Source: Nocardia brasiliensis
GTDB taxonomy: Bacteria; Actinomycetota; Actinomycetes; Mycobacteriales; Mycobacteriaceae
Assembly (NCBI RefSeq): GCF_011801125.1
Contig: NZ_CP046171.1
Span: forward strand, 7,068,001 to 7,132,000
Direction of reading: 5' to 3'
DNA: 64,000 nucleotides
Shown here: in pieces, positions 55,701 through 64,000 of the stretch
Numbering within the stretch: position 1 is the stretch's first letter
Layout of the letters: each line of letters starts with the position of its first letter
Position numbers and translations under genes: made by a program
The notes under the pieces: generated by a model
What the model was told of the DNA's origin: nothing
Databases searched by the model: none
Seen by the model: the letters and a program-made list of their open reading frames with translations, nothing else

Positions 55701-56721
55701 TCAGGTCGGAGGTGGCGAAGCGGCCACCGTCGAGCTGAACCATCGGGCGCAGCTCCGGCGGGATCACCGGAACGGCGTCGAGCACCATGCCCATCGGCGA
55801 GTTGCCGTTGGTCTGGAACGCCGCGACGACCTTGAGCCGCTTGAGCGCGCGCAGCTTCTTCTGGCCCTTGCCGCTGCGGATGGTCTCCCGCAGGCTCTCG
55901 GCCTCGGCATCGATGTCGAAGTTCTCCATCAGCTTCTGGATGGACTCCGCACCCATGGCGCCGGTGAAGTATTCGCCGTAGCGGTCGATCAGCTCGCGGT
56001 AGAGCACCTCGTCGACGATGAGCTGCTTGGGGGCCAGCTTGGTGAAGGTGGTCCAGATCTCGTCGAGCCGGTCCAGCTCACGCTGGGCCCGGTCGCGCAG
56101 CTGACGCATCTCGCGCTCGCCGCCGTCCTTGACCTTGCGGCGCACGTCGGACTTGGCACCCTCGGCCTCGAGCTCGGCCAGGTCGGCCTCGAGCTTCTGG
56201 GCGCGGGCCTCCAGGTCGGCGTCGCGCTGATCGGCGACCGCCTTCTTCTCGACCTCCATCTCGGCTTCGAGAGTGCTGAGCTCGTTGTGGCGCAGCTCCT
56301 CGTCGACCCCGACGATGACGTAGGCGGCGAAGTAGATGATCTTTTCCAGATCCTTCGGCGCCAGGTCGAGCAGGTACCCGAGGCGCGAGGGCACGCCCTT
56401 GAAGTACCAGATGTGGGTGACCGGGGCGGCCAGCTCGATGTGGCCCATCCGCTCACGACGCACCTTGGCGCGAGTCACCTCGACGCCACAGCGCTCACAG
56501 ATGATGCCCTTGAAGCGCACGCGCTTGTACTTGCCGCAGTAGCACTCCCAGTCCCGGGTGGGACCGAAGATCTTCTCGCAGAACAAGCCGTCCTTCTCCG
56601 GCTTGAGCGTGCGGTAGTTGATGGTCTCCGGCTTCTTCACCTCGCCGAAGGACCACTGGCGAATGTCGTCGGCGGTGGCAAGGCCGATCCGGAGTTCATC
56701 GAAGAAGTTGACGTCTAGCAC
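52768..56721 (-). CDS. rpoC: RNA polymerase beta' subunit
   Basis: A full-length 1317-residue beta' subunit. The N-terminal zinc ribbon has CYCGKYKR and CERCGVEV, the catalytic loop is [14 protein letters not shown] near residue 533 with the three Mg-binding Asp, and the trigger loop and bridge helix region are of normal length. ATG at 56721. It lies 104 bp after rpoB and ends at a strong terminator. Confidence 0.99.
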   Translation of the reverse strand: MLDVNFFDELRIGLATADDIRQWSFGEVKKPETINYRTLKPEKDGLFCEKIFGPTRDWECYCGKYKRVRFKGIICERCGVEVTRAKVRRERMGHIELAAPVTHIWYFKGVPSRLGYLLDLAPKDLEKIIYFAAYVIVGVDEELRHNELSTLEAEMEVEKKAVADQRDADLEARAQKLEADLAELEAEGAKSDVRRKVKDGGEREMRQLRDRAQRELDRLDEIWTTFTKLAPKQLIVDEVLYRELIDRYGEYFTGAMGAESIQKLMENFDIDAEAESLRETIRSGKGQKKLRALKRLKVVAAFQTNGNSPMGMVLDAVPVIPPELRPMVQLDGGRFATSDLNDLYRRVINRNNRLKRLIDLGAPEIIVNNEKRMLQESVDALFDNGRRGRPVTGPGNRPLKSLSDLLKGKQGRFRQNLLGKRVDYSGRSVIVVGPQLKLHQCGLPKLMALELFKPFVMKRLVDLNHAQNIKSAKRMVERQRPQVWDVLEEVIAEHPVLLNRAPTLHRLGIQAFEPQLVEGKAIQLHPLVCEAFNADFDGDQMAVHLPLSAEAQAEARILMLSSNNILSPASGRPLAMPRLDMVTGLFYLTRLEEGGKGEYRPATKDSAEFGVYSSPAEAQMAVDRGELTVRSLIKVRLTEQRPPKDIEAAQFPDGWQRGDAWIAETTLGRVIFNELLPADYAFINEQMPKKRQATIINDLAERYPMIVVAQTVDKLKDAGFYWATRSGVTVSMSDVLVPPEKTEIMERYEAQSDQIEKKYQRGALDHQERNNALVKIWQEATEEVGRALRSHYPADNPIITIVDSGATGNFTQTRTLAGMKGLVTNPKGEFIPRPIKSSFREGLTVLEYFINTHGARKGLADTALRTADSGYLTRRLVDVSQDVIVREHDCATERGIVVPIAEKQPDGTIIRDAHVETSAYARTLASDAVDANGNVVVGKGADLGDPAIEALLDAGITEVKVRSVLTCTTGTGVCATCYGRSMATGKLVDIGEAVGIVAAQSIGEPGTQLTMRTFHQGGVAGDDITGGLPRVQELFEARVPKGKAPIAEVSGRVRLEDDDRFYKITIIPDDGGEEVVYDKLSKRQRLRVFKHDDGTERLLSDGDHVEVGQQLLEGAADPHEVLRIMGPRQVQIHLVHEVQEVYRSQGVSIHDKHIEVIVRQMLRRVTIIDSGATEFLPGSLTERSEFEASNRRVVAEGNEPAAGRPVLMGITKASLATDSWLSAASFQETTRVLTDAAINCRSDKLIGLKENVIIGKLIPAGTGINRYRNIQVQPTEEARAAAYAVPSYDDTYYSPDSFGQTTGAAVPLDDYGFSDYR

Positions 56722-56825
56722 GTAACTTCCTTTCCCCTGTACGGGTCGAATTCGAGCAAAAGTTCACTAGTGGGTAAAACGCGGAGCCGAATGCCGTGCT
56801 GGCGCAACGGCATTCGGCCTACCGC

Positions 56826-59800
56826 CTAGTTCGCCAGATCGTCTACGGTGGCGGCTTCGTTCCTGGACAGGTTGATGCCCAGGTTCGCGGCCGCGCGCTC
56901 GAGATCCTCGTCGTCGCCGTCGCGCATCTCGATCGCGGCGCCGTCGGATGACAGCACCTCGACGTTGAGGCACAGGGACTGGAGTTCTTTGAGGAGCACC
57001 TTGAACGATTCCGGGATGCCTGGTTCCGGAATGTTCTCGCCCTTGACGATCGCCTCGTAGACCTTCACGCGGCCGACCACGTCGTCGGATTTGATGGTGA
57101 GCAGTTCCTGCAGCGTGTAGGCGGCGCCGTAGGCCTGCATCGCCCAGCACTCCATTTCACCGAAGCGCTGGCCACCGAACTGGGCCTTACCGCCGAGCGG
57201 CTGCTGGGTGATCATCGAGTACGGGCCGGTCGAGCGGGCGTGGATCTTGTCGTCGACCAGGTGGTGCAGCTTGAGGATGTACATGTAGCCGACCGCCACC
57301 GGGTACGGGAACGGTTCACCCGAACGCCCGTCGAGCAGCGTCGCCTTGCCGTTGTCGTCGACCATGCGCTCACCGTCACGGTTGGGCAGGGTCGAGGCCA
57401 GCAGACCGGTGAGCTCCTCCTCGCGGGCGCCGTCGAAGACCGGCGTCGCGATGTTGGAGTTCGACGGAGCGCCGAGCATCTCCTCCGGCAGTGCCTTGGC
57501 CCAGTCGGGACGGGTTCCGTCCGCGGCGACGTCGACGTTCCAGCCGGCCTTGCCGATCCACCCGAGGTGGGTTTCGAGGATCTGGCCGATGTTCATACGA
57601 CGCGGCACACCGTGGGTGTTGAGGATGATGTCGACCGGGGTGCCGTCGGGCAGGAACGGCATGTCCTCGGTGGGCAGGATCTTGCCGATGACACCCTTGT
57701 TGCCGTGGCGGCCCGCGAGCTTGTCACCGTCTTGGATCTTGCGCTTCTGCGCGACGTAGACCCGCACCAGCTCGTTGACACCGGGGGGCAGATCGTCGTC
57801 GTCCTCGCGGGAGAACACCCGGATACCGATGACCTTGCCCGACTCACCGTGGGGCACCTTGAGCGAGGTGTCACGCACCTCGCGGGCCTTCTCACCGAAG
57901 ATCGCGCGCAGCAACCGCTCTTCCGGGGTCAGCTCGGTCTCACCCTTCGGGGTGACCTTGCCGACCAGGATGTCACCGTCACGGACCTCGGCACCGATCC
58001 GCACGATGCCACGCTCGTCGAGGTCGGCCAGGACCTCGTCGGAGACGTTGGGGATATCGCGGGTGATCTCCTCGGCGCCGAGCTTGGTGTCGCGGGCATC
58101 GATCTCGTGCTCCTCGATATGGATCGAGGTCAGCACGTCCTCTTCCACCAGGCGCTGCGACAGGATGATCGCGTCCTCGTAGTTGTGGCCCTCCCACGGC
58201 ATGATCGCGACGAGCAAGTTCTTGCCCAACGCCATCTCACCGTTCTCGGTGCACGGACCATCGGCGAGCACCTGACCGGTCTCGACCCGCTGACCCTCGT
58301 CCACGATCGGCCGCTGGTTCGCGCAGGTGCCCTGGTTGGAGCGGGCGAACTTGCGCATCCGGTAGCTCTTGCGGGTGCCGTCGTCGGCCATCACGGTGAC
58401 ATAGTCGGCCGAAACCTCCTCGACCACACCGCTCTTCTCGTTCACCACGACATCACCGGCGTCGACGGCGGCGCGCAGTTCCATGCCGGTGCCCACCACG
58501 GGGGCCTCGGAACGGATCAGCGGCACGGCCTGACGCTGCATGTTCGCACCCATGAGGGCACGGTTGGCGTCGTCGTGCTCGAGGAACGGGATCATCGCGG
58601 TCGCGACCGAGACCATCTGGCGCGGCGAGACGTCCATGTAGTCGACCTCGGACGCGGGAACGAGCTCGTTCTCCTCGTTGCCGCGGCGGCAGAGCACCCG
58701 GTCCTCGATGAAGCGGCCTTCCGCGTCGACCGGCGAGTTGGCCTGCGCGCGCACGTGCCGGTCTTCCTCGTCGGCGGTGAGGTACTTGACCTCGTCGGTG
58801 ACCTTGCCGTCGACCACCTTGCGGTACGGCGTCTCGATGAAGCCGAACGGGTTGACCCGCGCGTACACCGACAGCGAACCGATCAGGCCGATGTTCGGGC
58901 CTTCCGGGGTCTCGATCGGGCACATGCGGCCGTAGTGCGAGGTGTGCACGTCGCGCACTTCCAGGCCGGCGCGCTCACGGGACAGACCACCCGGGCCGAG
59001 CGCCGAGAGACGGCGCTTGTGGGTCAGACCCGAGAGCGGGTTGTTCTGGTCCATGAACTGCGAGAGCTGGGAGGTGCCGAAGAACTCCTTGATCGCGGCG
59101 ACGACCGGGCGGATGTTGATCAGGGTCTGCGGCGTGATCGCCTCGACGTCCTGGGTGGTCATCCGCTCGCGGACCACGCGCTCCATCCGGGACAGGCCGA
59201 CCCGGATCTGGTTCTGGATCAGCTCGCCGACGGTACGCAGACGACGGTTGCCGAAGTGGTCGATGTCGTCGATCTCGACCGGGACCTCTTCGCCGCCGGG
59301 GGCGGTCATCACGCGGTCGCCCGCGTGCAGCCGGACCAGGTACTCGATCGTGGAGACGATGTCTTCCTTGGTCAGCACCGAGCCGGTGACCTGCTCGCCG
59401 AGGTGGATGCCGAGCTTCTTGTTGATCTTGTAGCGACCCACGCGGGCGAGGTCGTAGCGCTTCTCCTTGAAGAACAGGTTCTCCAGCAGGGTCTGCGCGG
59501 ACTCCTTGGTCGGCGGCTCGCCCGGACGCAGCTTGCGGTAGATGTCCAGCAGCGCCTCGTCCTGACCGGCGGTGTTGTCCTTCTCCAGGGTCGACATCAT
59601 GATCTCGGAGAAGCCGAAGCGCTCCACGATCTCTTCCGTCGTCCAGCCGAGGGCCTTGAGCAGCACGGTGACGGGCTGACGACGCTTGCGGTCGATGCGC
59701 ACACCGACGGTGTCGCGCTTGTCGACGTCGAACTCCAGCCACGCGCCACGCGACGGAATGACGCGCACGCTGTGCAGGTCCTTCTCGGTGGCCTTGTCGA

Positions 59801-60314
59801 CCGAGTGGTCGAAGTAGACACCCGGCGAGCGGACCAGCTGCGAGACGACGACGCGCTCGGTGCCGTTGATGATGAACGTGCCCTTGTCGGTCATCATCGG
59901 GAAGTCACCCATGAAGACCGTCTGGCTCTTGATCTCACCGGTGTTGTTGTTGATGAACTCCGCGGTGACGAACAGCGGCGCCGCGTAGGTCATGTCCTTG
60001 TCTTTGCACTCGTCGATCGAGGCCTTGACCTCTTCGAACCGAGGATCAGAGAAAGACAGGGACATCGAGCCGGAGAAGTCCTCGATCGGCGAGAGCTCCT
60101 CGAGCACCTCCTCGAGTCCCCCGACTAGCCCGACGTCGCCGCGCGCGGCAACTTTTTCACGCCATGACGGCGAACCGATCAACCATGCAAATGAGTCCGT
60201 CTGTAGATCGAGAAGTCCGGGCACCTCCAAGGGTTCACGGATCTTCGCGAAAGACACCCGCAACGGGGCTCCGGGGATTCCGGCAACTGCCTTGGTCTGG
60301 GTGGAGACTGCCAA
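56826..60314 (-). CDS. rpoB: RNA polymerase beta subunit
   Basis: A beta subunit of 1162 residues from a TTG at 60314, chosen because GGAAGGA lies 6 nt upstream; a GTG at 60332 would add six residues, and the same choice exists in M. tuberculosis. The rifampicin region reads [13 protein letters not shown] and [18 protein letters not shown]: His526 (59019-59021) and Ser531 (59004-59006, E. coli numbers) are wild type, so this copy is of the sensitive kind. First gene of rpoBC; its promoter lies in the 414 bp upstream. Confidence 0.98.
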   Translation of the reverse strand: MAVSTQTKAVAGIPGAPLRVSFAKIREPLEVPGLLDLQTDSFAWLIGSPSWREKVAARGDVGLVGGLEEVLEELSPIEDFSGSMSLSFSDPRFEEVKASIDECKDKDMTYAAPLFVTAEFINNNTGEIKSQTVFMGDFPMMTDKGTFIINGTERVVVSQLVRSPGVYFDHSVDKATEKDLHSVRVIPSRGAWLEFDVDKRDTVGVRIDRKRRQPVTVLLKALGWTTEEIVERFGFSEIMMSTLEKDNTAGQDEALLDIYRKLRPGEPPTKESAQTLLENLFFKEKRYDLARVGRYKINKKLGIHLGEQVTGSVLTKEDIVSTIEYLVRLHAGDRVMTAPGGEEVPVEIDDIDHFGNRRLRTVGELIQNQIRVGLSRMERVVRERMTTQDVEAITPQTLINIRPVVAAIKEFFGTSQLSQFMDQNNPLSGLTHKRRLSALGPGGLSRERAGLEVRDVHTSHYGRMCPIETPEGPNIGLIGSLSVYARVNPFGFIETPYRKVVDGKVTDEVKYLTADEEDRHVRAQANSPVDAEGRFIEDRVLCRRGNEENELVPASEVDYMDVSPRQMVSVATAMIPFLEHDDANRALMGANMQRQAVPLIRSEAPVVGTGMELRAAVDAGDVVVNEKSGVVEEVSADYVTVMADDGTRKSYRMRKFARSNQGTCANQRPIVDEGQRVETGQVLADGPCTENGEMALGKNLLVAIMPWEGHNYEDAIILSQRLVEEDVLTSIHIEEHEIDARDTKLGAEEITRDIPNVSDEVLADLDERGIVRIGAEVRDGDILVGKVTPKGETELTPEERLLRAIFGEKAREVRDTSLKVPHGESGKVIGIRVFSREDDDDLPPGVNELVRVYVAQKRKIQDGDKLAGRHGNKGVIGKILPTEDMPFLPDGTPVDIILNTHGVPRRMNIGQILETHLGWIGKAGWNVDVAADGTRPDWAKALPEEMLGAPSNSNIATPVFDGAREEELTGLLASTLPNRDGERMVDDNGKATLLDGRSGEPFPYPVAVGYMYILKLHHLVDDKIHARSTGPYSMITQQPLGGKAQFGGQRFGEMECWAMQAYGAAYTLQELLTIKSDDVVGRVKVYEAIVKGENIPEPGIPESFKVLLKELQSLCLNVEVLSSDGAAIEMRDGDDEDLERAAANLGINLSRNEAATVDDLAN

Positions 60315-60728
60315 GATGCGTCCTTCCAGCACCTCACGCGCGTCGCGTGGTGGTCCGCGACCGTCGCTTGTCTGCTACGAATTCCGCTGGTTACGACCCA
60401 AACAAAACCCGAACAGGCAACAACGGAAGTAACACCGGAAGGTGGAACTTACGTGTGCAAATCGAGGTATGGACAGGAGGCAGCCAGCGCAACGTCCAAC
60501 CATACACCAATCGTCACGGGGGCGTCAACCTACCACCCGTGCGCACATTCACGTGGCTGGCGCGCCGCGTCCGAATCGCTGGCTGCGTCGAGGACGACGG
60601 GGCGCCGGGGAGCCACAGTGACGTTTCCCGGGTCGCTTCACTCCTGCCCGCCGAGAAACAGCTGCCACTCTTGTGAATAGCGTGACTGGTCGGGCGAAAC
60701 TCGTCAAGTAGGCGCGAGAGCGACCCGA
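60315..60728. other. rpoB upstream region
   Basis: About 414 bp between the last mce-associated gene and rpoB without a supported gene. On the minus strand it contains a TTGCAC box and AT-richer stretches at 60400-60470, but no promoter I can place with confidence. Short frames in it are Arg-rich shadows. Confidence 0.5.
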
Positions 60729-61436
60729 TCACTGGTCGACGATGTCGCTGGCCAGCCAGCGCTCGCCCACCTTCTGCATGTGCAGCACGATCGGACCTGC
60801 GACGCTCTGCTGCGCCACACCGTTTTTCGTCGCGCTGACCACGAGGTTGACCAGCAGCTCGGCCCGGTCGTCGGCGAGCAAGGTCACCCCGATCGGGTCG
60901 GCCTTGGCATCGGCGCTGGTCTGCGCCTGCTTCACGGCCGAGATGGTGGTGTCGGCGTATTTGTCGAGATCGGCGAGCATCTTGCCGGTGAGCACCTGCT
61001 TGGCCGCGTCCCGGTAGCCGTCGATGTTCTTCACGTCGTAGGCGTAGACGGTCCGCAAGGCATGCTCGGCGGCGGCCCGCACCTCTTCGGTGGTCTTGTT
61101 GTCGACAAACGCCCTGTTCGAGTCGTCGACACCGGGGCGAAACGCGGCGAGCACCGCGAAGCCGCCGAGCAGCACCGCGGCGATCAGGCAGCCGGCGACC
61201 CACGTCCAGAACGAGCGGCCCGCGCGTGGCGCGCGAACCCGGGACGGACTCGTGCGCGTGGGTTCGGGACGCTGTTGCGTGCGGGCCTGCCGCTTGCCGA
61301 CCGGGCGCGCGGTACCCGATACGCGTGGCTTGCGGATCGCGGTGTTACGCGGCGTCGCGGCGGAGCTGGTCCGTTGCGGTTCGGTGCCGGGTCGCCGCTT
61401 GGGTGTGAGCCGGTTGACCGGTTTACGAGAGGTCAT
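60729..61436 (-). CDS. Mce-associated membrane protein
   Basis: A 235-residue protein: a long basic Arg/Pro/Thr-rich cytosolic start (residues 1-75), a membrane segment (FWTWVAGCLIAAVLLGGFAV) and an outer alpha+beta domain (FVDNKTTEEVRAAAEHALRT, then VGERWLASDIVDQ). This is the usual layout of Mam proteins, which stabilise Mce lipid-import complexes. It is last in the operon, 12 bp after its paralogue. Confidence 0.85.
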   Translation of the reverse strand: MTSRKPVNRLTPKRRPGTEPQRTSSAATPRNTAIRKPRVSGTARPVGKRQARTQQRPEPTRTSPSRVRAPRAGRSFWTWVAGCLIAAVLLGGFAVLAAFRPGVDDSNRAFVDNKTTEEVRAAAEHALRTVYAYDVKNIDGYRDAAKQVLTGKMLADLDKYADTTISAVKQAQTSADAKADPIGVTLLADDRAELLVNLVVSATKNGVAQQSVAGPIVLHMQKVGERWLASDIVDQ

Positions 61437-61448
61437 GTGTCGTCGCTC

Positions 61449-62153
61449 CTACGATCCCGGTTTCGGCTCGGCGGGCGGCTGCTCGGCGGGCGGCTGCGCC
61501 CCCGCCGGTGGCTGCGGCGATTGGCCCTGCCCACCGCTGAGCAGCACCGGCTGGCTCAACGAGGAGATCTGCTCGGCCTTCCACACCTCGCCTGTCTTCG
61601 CGACGTCGACGTTCCAGGTGTAGCGGTACTCCGCGGGCGGCTTGTCCTTGCCGTGCTCGGTCACCTGCAGCACCACCAGCGCGGACGCCTTGTCCTTCTC
61701 GCTGTTCAACGTGGTCACGGCCGCGCCGAGCACCTTGGAGGTCATGCCGACGTTGGTCTGCTTCGCGAGCGTCTCGGCCTGATCCTTGTTCTTCTCCGCC
61801 GATTCGAGCAGCGCGCCGGTCATCGAGGAACGCGCCAGCGCGAGCGAACCCGGCACGTCGTCGAGATTCATCGAGGTCATGTTGAGCGCGGCCTGCCGGG
61901 CGGCATCGAGCGCGTTGTCCCTGGCGTCGGCGCGCGGTGCGTCGCTGACCGCGGCACGAATCCAGCCCGCACCGAACCAGACCGCCGCGACCAGTGCGAC
62001 GAGCGCCAAGACCGCGGACCCGGCCAGCACGAGGGTGCGCCAGCGCCCCGAACCGGCCGGTTCGGCCTGGTCCCGGTCCTGCTTCGCCGCCACGGCGGTC
62101 TCGGCGGCACCCGTTGTGCGCTCCGCCTCACTCGCCGTGTCCTGCTCAGCCAC
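61449..62153 (-). CDS. Mce-associated membrane protein
   Basis: A 234-residue paralogue of the next gene: acidic cytosolic start, membrane helix (TLVLAGSAVLALVALVAAVW), outer domain (RDNALDAARQAALNMTSMNL, then YTWNVDVAKTGEVWKAEQIS) and a Pro/Gly-rich tail with QPPAEQPPAEPKP repeats. It probably assembles with MceA-F in the envelope. Confidence 0.85.
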   Translation of the reverse strand: MAEQDTASEAERTTGAAETAVAAKQDRDQAEPAGSGRWRTLVLAGSAVLALVALVAAVWFGAGWIRAAVSDAPRADARDNALDAARQAALNMTSMNLDDVPGSLALARSSMTGALLESAEKNKDQAETLAKQTNVGMTSKVLGAAVTTLNSEKDKASALVVLQVTEHGKDKPPAEYRYTWNVDVAKTGEVWKAEQISSLSQPVLLSGGQGQSPQPPAGAQPPAEQPPAEPKPGS

Positions 62154-62217
62154 GACTACGCCTCGACGATTCCTTCGCTTCGCTCACTCGTTCATTCACC
62201 TAACGTCGTCGGTCCTG

Positions 62218-63459
62218 TCACCGCTTCGGCGTAACGCCCATCAGGGTTGCCATCTGCACGGCGATCGGGCTCAGGTCGAGCCGTTCCGGATCGGTCTTGG
62301 GGACGTTGTCCCAGGGCTGCACGATGTTCGGATCGGCGAGCCCGGCCCGCTCACCACCGCGCACGGCGGTCGGATTGCCCTGCGGAACAAGGCATTTCGC
62401 ATCCTTGTTGAAGGGGAACTCGTCGCGGGTGTCGTCGAAGTCGGGGTTTTGCGCCTTCATCTCCTCGAGGATCCGCTGCGTTCCCTCGTAGCCGACAGTA
62501 CAGGCGGGCGGATTGTTGGTTTCCAGCACGAGCCCGAAGTGCGTAGTACCGTCGCCGGGCGCGGTGGCCGAACCGCCGATCGAGAGCTGCGGGATCATCT
62601 GCAGCAGCGGGCGGATCGCGAAGAACTTGGGTGAGATCGCCAGCAGCAGCTGGCGCAGGTTGCCCAGGTCCTGGGTGAGCGCGCTGCCGCTCTCCTGCAA
62701 CAGCGCGCCGATCTGCTGGCCCGCGTCCTTTCCGGTACCGATCAGCCTGCGGATATCCGGGTCGCTGGAGCGCAGCTGCGCGGTCAGCTTGTCCAGGCCG
62801 TCGCTGAACTCACGGATCGCGTCGGACTGCTCGGCCTGGGTACCGAGCGCGACCCTGCCGTCGCGGATCAGCTGAATCGTCTGCGGCAGCGTCTCGTTGA
62901 ACGTGGTGGTGAACTTGTTCAGCGAATCGACGAAGACCTGCAGGTCGTCGCCCTTGCCGTTGAACGCCTTGCCGAGCTCGCGCACGGTGGTGTTCAGCGC
63001 GGCCAGGTCGACCGAGCGGGTGAAGGTGTCCACGCTGGCGACCAGCTGCTGCACCGGCACCGGCGTGCTCGCCGAGGTGATCACCGAATTGTCGTGCAGG
63101 TACGGTCCCGCGTCGCTGTCGGGCTGCAGGTCGACGTATTGCTCACCGATCGCCGAACGGTTGGCCACCACGGCCTTCGCCGAGGCGGGGATCTTCGGTG
63201 AATCCGAATCGATGATCAGGTGCATCAGCACGCCGTCGCCGGTGAGCTCCAGGGTCCCGACCCGGCCGACCGGCACGCCGCGGTAGGTCACCTCGGCGCC
63301 CTTGTAGATGCCGCCGGTCTGGTCTGCCTGCACTTTCACGCCGTACTGACCGAAGCCGAGCATGTGATCGAGCCGGATGTACTTGGCACCGACGAACACC
63401 ACGCCGACCACCGCGACGACCACGAACGCGAGCAGCTGCCAGCGCACCAATTTCGTCAT
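62218..63459 (-). CDS. MCE family protein, MceF position
   Basis: A 413-residue MCE protein: N-terminal membrane anchor (LVRWQLLAFVVVAVVGVVFV), the MCE domain at 30-120 (VKVQADQTGGIYKGAEVTYR, GEQYVDLQPD) and a long helical part. Six such proteins form a tube that carries lipids or sterols across the envelope. It is the last MCE gene before the associated genes, so the F position is likely. ATGA overlap with the upstream gene. Confidence 0.88.
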   Translation of the reverse strand: MTKLVRWQLLAFVVVAVVGVVFVGAKYIRLDHMLGFGQYGVKVQADQTGGIYKGAEVTYRGVPVGRVGTLELTGDGVLMHLIIDSDSPKIPASAKAVVANRSAIGEQYVDLQPDSDAGPYLHDNSVITSASTPVPVQQLVASVDTFTRSVDLAALNTTVRELGKAFNGKGDDLQVFVDSLNKFTTTFNETLPQTIQLIRDGRVALGTQAEQSDAIREFSDGLDKLTAQLRSSDPDIRRLIGTGKDAGQQIGALLQESGSALTQDLGNLRQLLLAISPKFFAIRPLLQMIPQLSIGGSATAPGDGTTHFGLVLETNNPPACTVGYEGTQRILEEMKAQNPDFDDTRDEFPFNKDAKCLVPQGNPTAVRGGERAGLADPNIVQPWDNVPKTDPERLDLSPIAVQMATLMGVTPKR

Positions 63460-64000
63460 CGCGGACCACCCACTCCGAGTTGCTCCAGAATCGCTCCTAC
63501 CGGGTTCGGCGGCACGCCCGGTGCGGGCGGCTGGGCCATGTTCGGCGGCAGCGGCAGGATCGAGATCGTCGGCCAGCCCGAACGCGGGCCGTTCCCGTTG
63601 TAGTACGGGTTGGTCGGGTTCACCGGCACCGGCGGGCCGAAGGCAGGCGGGATGTACTCCGGATTCGGTTTGCCCACACCAAGATTGCTGAGCGTGACGC
63701 CGATCTGCTGATCCACCGACAGCCAGGTGTTGACCGAGCCGCCGAAGGTGGATTCCAGCGTGGAGTCCGGGAACGGATAGGTCGGGATCAGCGGGAACGC
63801 GGTGACCAGGTCCGGTGCGGCCTTACCGAGCTCCTGCAGCGTCGGGCGCAGCGAGGTCAGGTCGCGGATCAGGTCGTCCTTCGAGTGGTTGAGCACGTCG
63901 AAGCCGGCCTGCCCCACCCGATCCAGCTGGGTCAGCAGGCCGATGAGCTGCGGGCGCTGCTGCTCGAGAATCTTCACGCCCTCGGGCAGTTCGTCGAGCA
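63456..64000 (-). CDS. MCE family protein, MceE position (C-terminal part)
   Basis: The frame is open to the window edge, giving the last 180 residues. It shows the helical C-terminal half of MCE proteins (LLTQLDRVGQAGFDVLNHSK, TLQELGKAAPDLVTAF) and a Pro-rich end. By operon order it is probably the lipoprotein member MceE/LprK; the lipobox lies outside the window. Confidence 0.8.
   Translation of the reverse strand, partial: LDELPEGVKILEQQRPQLIGLLTQLDRVGQAGFDVLNHSKDDLIRDLTSLRPTLQELGKAAPDLVTAFPLIPTYPFPDSTLESTFGGSVNTWLSVDQQIGVTLSNLGVGKPNPEYIPPAFGPPVPVNPTNPYYNGNGPRSGWPTISILPLPPNMAQPPAPGVPPNPVGAILEQLGVGGPR

Noticed and set aside
52822..60128. Very long plus-strand frames (1298 and 962 residues) opposite rpoC and rpoB
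   Set aside because: They are mirror frames created by the strong codon bias of the real genes, with Leu/Val/Asp/His/Arg-rich products and no ribosome sites.

Overview
The window is a high-GC actinobacterial chromosome segment, most likely from a Nocardia or a close relative. The evidence is an mce operon, a mycofactocin cluster, KstR-type operators next to a KshB-like reductase, several DUF3558-type lipoproteins, GTG and TTG starts, and the block rpoB-rpoC ... rpsL-rpsG-fusA-tuf ... mft, all read on the minus strand in the order known from mycobacteria. No rRNA, tRNA, insertion sequence, prophage or CRISPR array was found.

Layout. 1-5 kb: an MpaB/DUF2236 protein, a lipoprotein serine hydrolase, then a plus-strand run of a double carboxymuconolactone-decarboxylase protein, a DJ-1/PfpI protein and an aldo/keto reductase behind a MerR-type promoter. 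5-8 kb: an XRE/TPR regulator, a stand-alone MbtH-like protein and a small gene with an attenuator-like leader. 8-13 kb: mycofactocin genes mftA, a fused mftB-mftC, mftF and mftG, without mftD or mftE. 13-23 kb: TetR and kshB with KstR-like sites, AlkD, a glutamate racemase-like protein, a ferredoxin reductase, SPW/TetR, hydrolases, and a toxin-antitoxin pair whose toxin gene is broken. 23-27.5 kb: the str operon. 27.7-33 kb: two DUF3558 lipoproteins, 4-hydroxyphenylpyruvate dioxygenase with a divergent Lrp regulator, an AlkZ-like protein and a quinone reductase. 33.4-40 kb: a type VII-associated small helical protein and a lytic transglycosylase, facing an overlapping operon of two Ser/Thr kinases and a lipoprotein. 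40-52.5 kb: mixed metabolic and regulatory genes (acyl-ACP thioesterase, FprB, MerR with an ABM monooxygenase, pirin, MarR/VOC, aldo/keto reductase, PaaI thioesterase, alpha/beta hydrolase), with two further gene remnants and a 68-bp tandem repeat. 52.7-60.3 kb: rpoC and rpoB. 60.7-64 kb: the end of an mce operon.

The most coherent new picture is a split carbonyl-stress regulon. The MerR gene at 44.4 kb and the CMD/DJ-1/aldo-keto reductase operon at 2.5 kb have nearly identical promoters, each with a TTGGAGTGCACTCCAA-like palindrome in a 19-bp spacer. The gene content matches what is known of the Bacillus AdhR regulon, but this MerR protein has no cysteine. Other points worth following are the mftB-mftC fusion, kinases with paired DUF3558-like outer domains, and three genes (RelE-like, Uma2, MmyB-type) that were each broken by an internal deletion.
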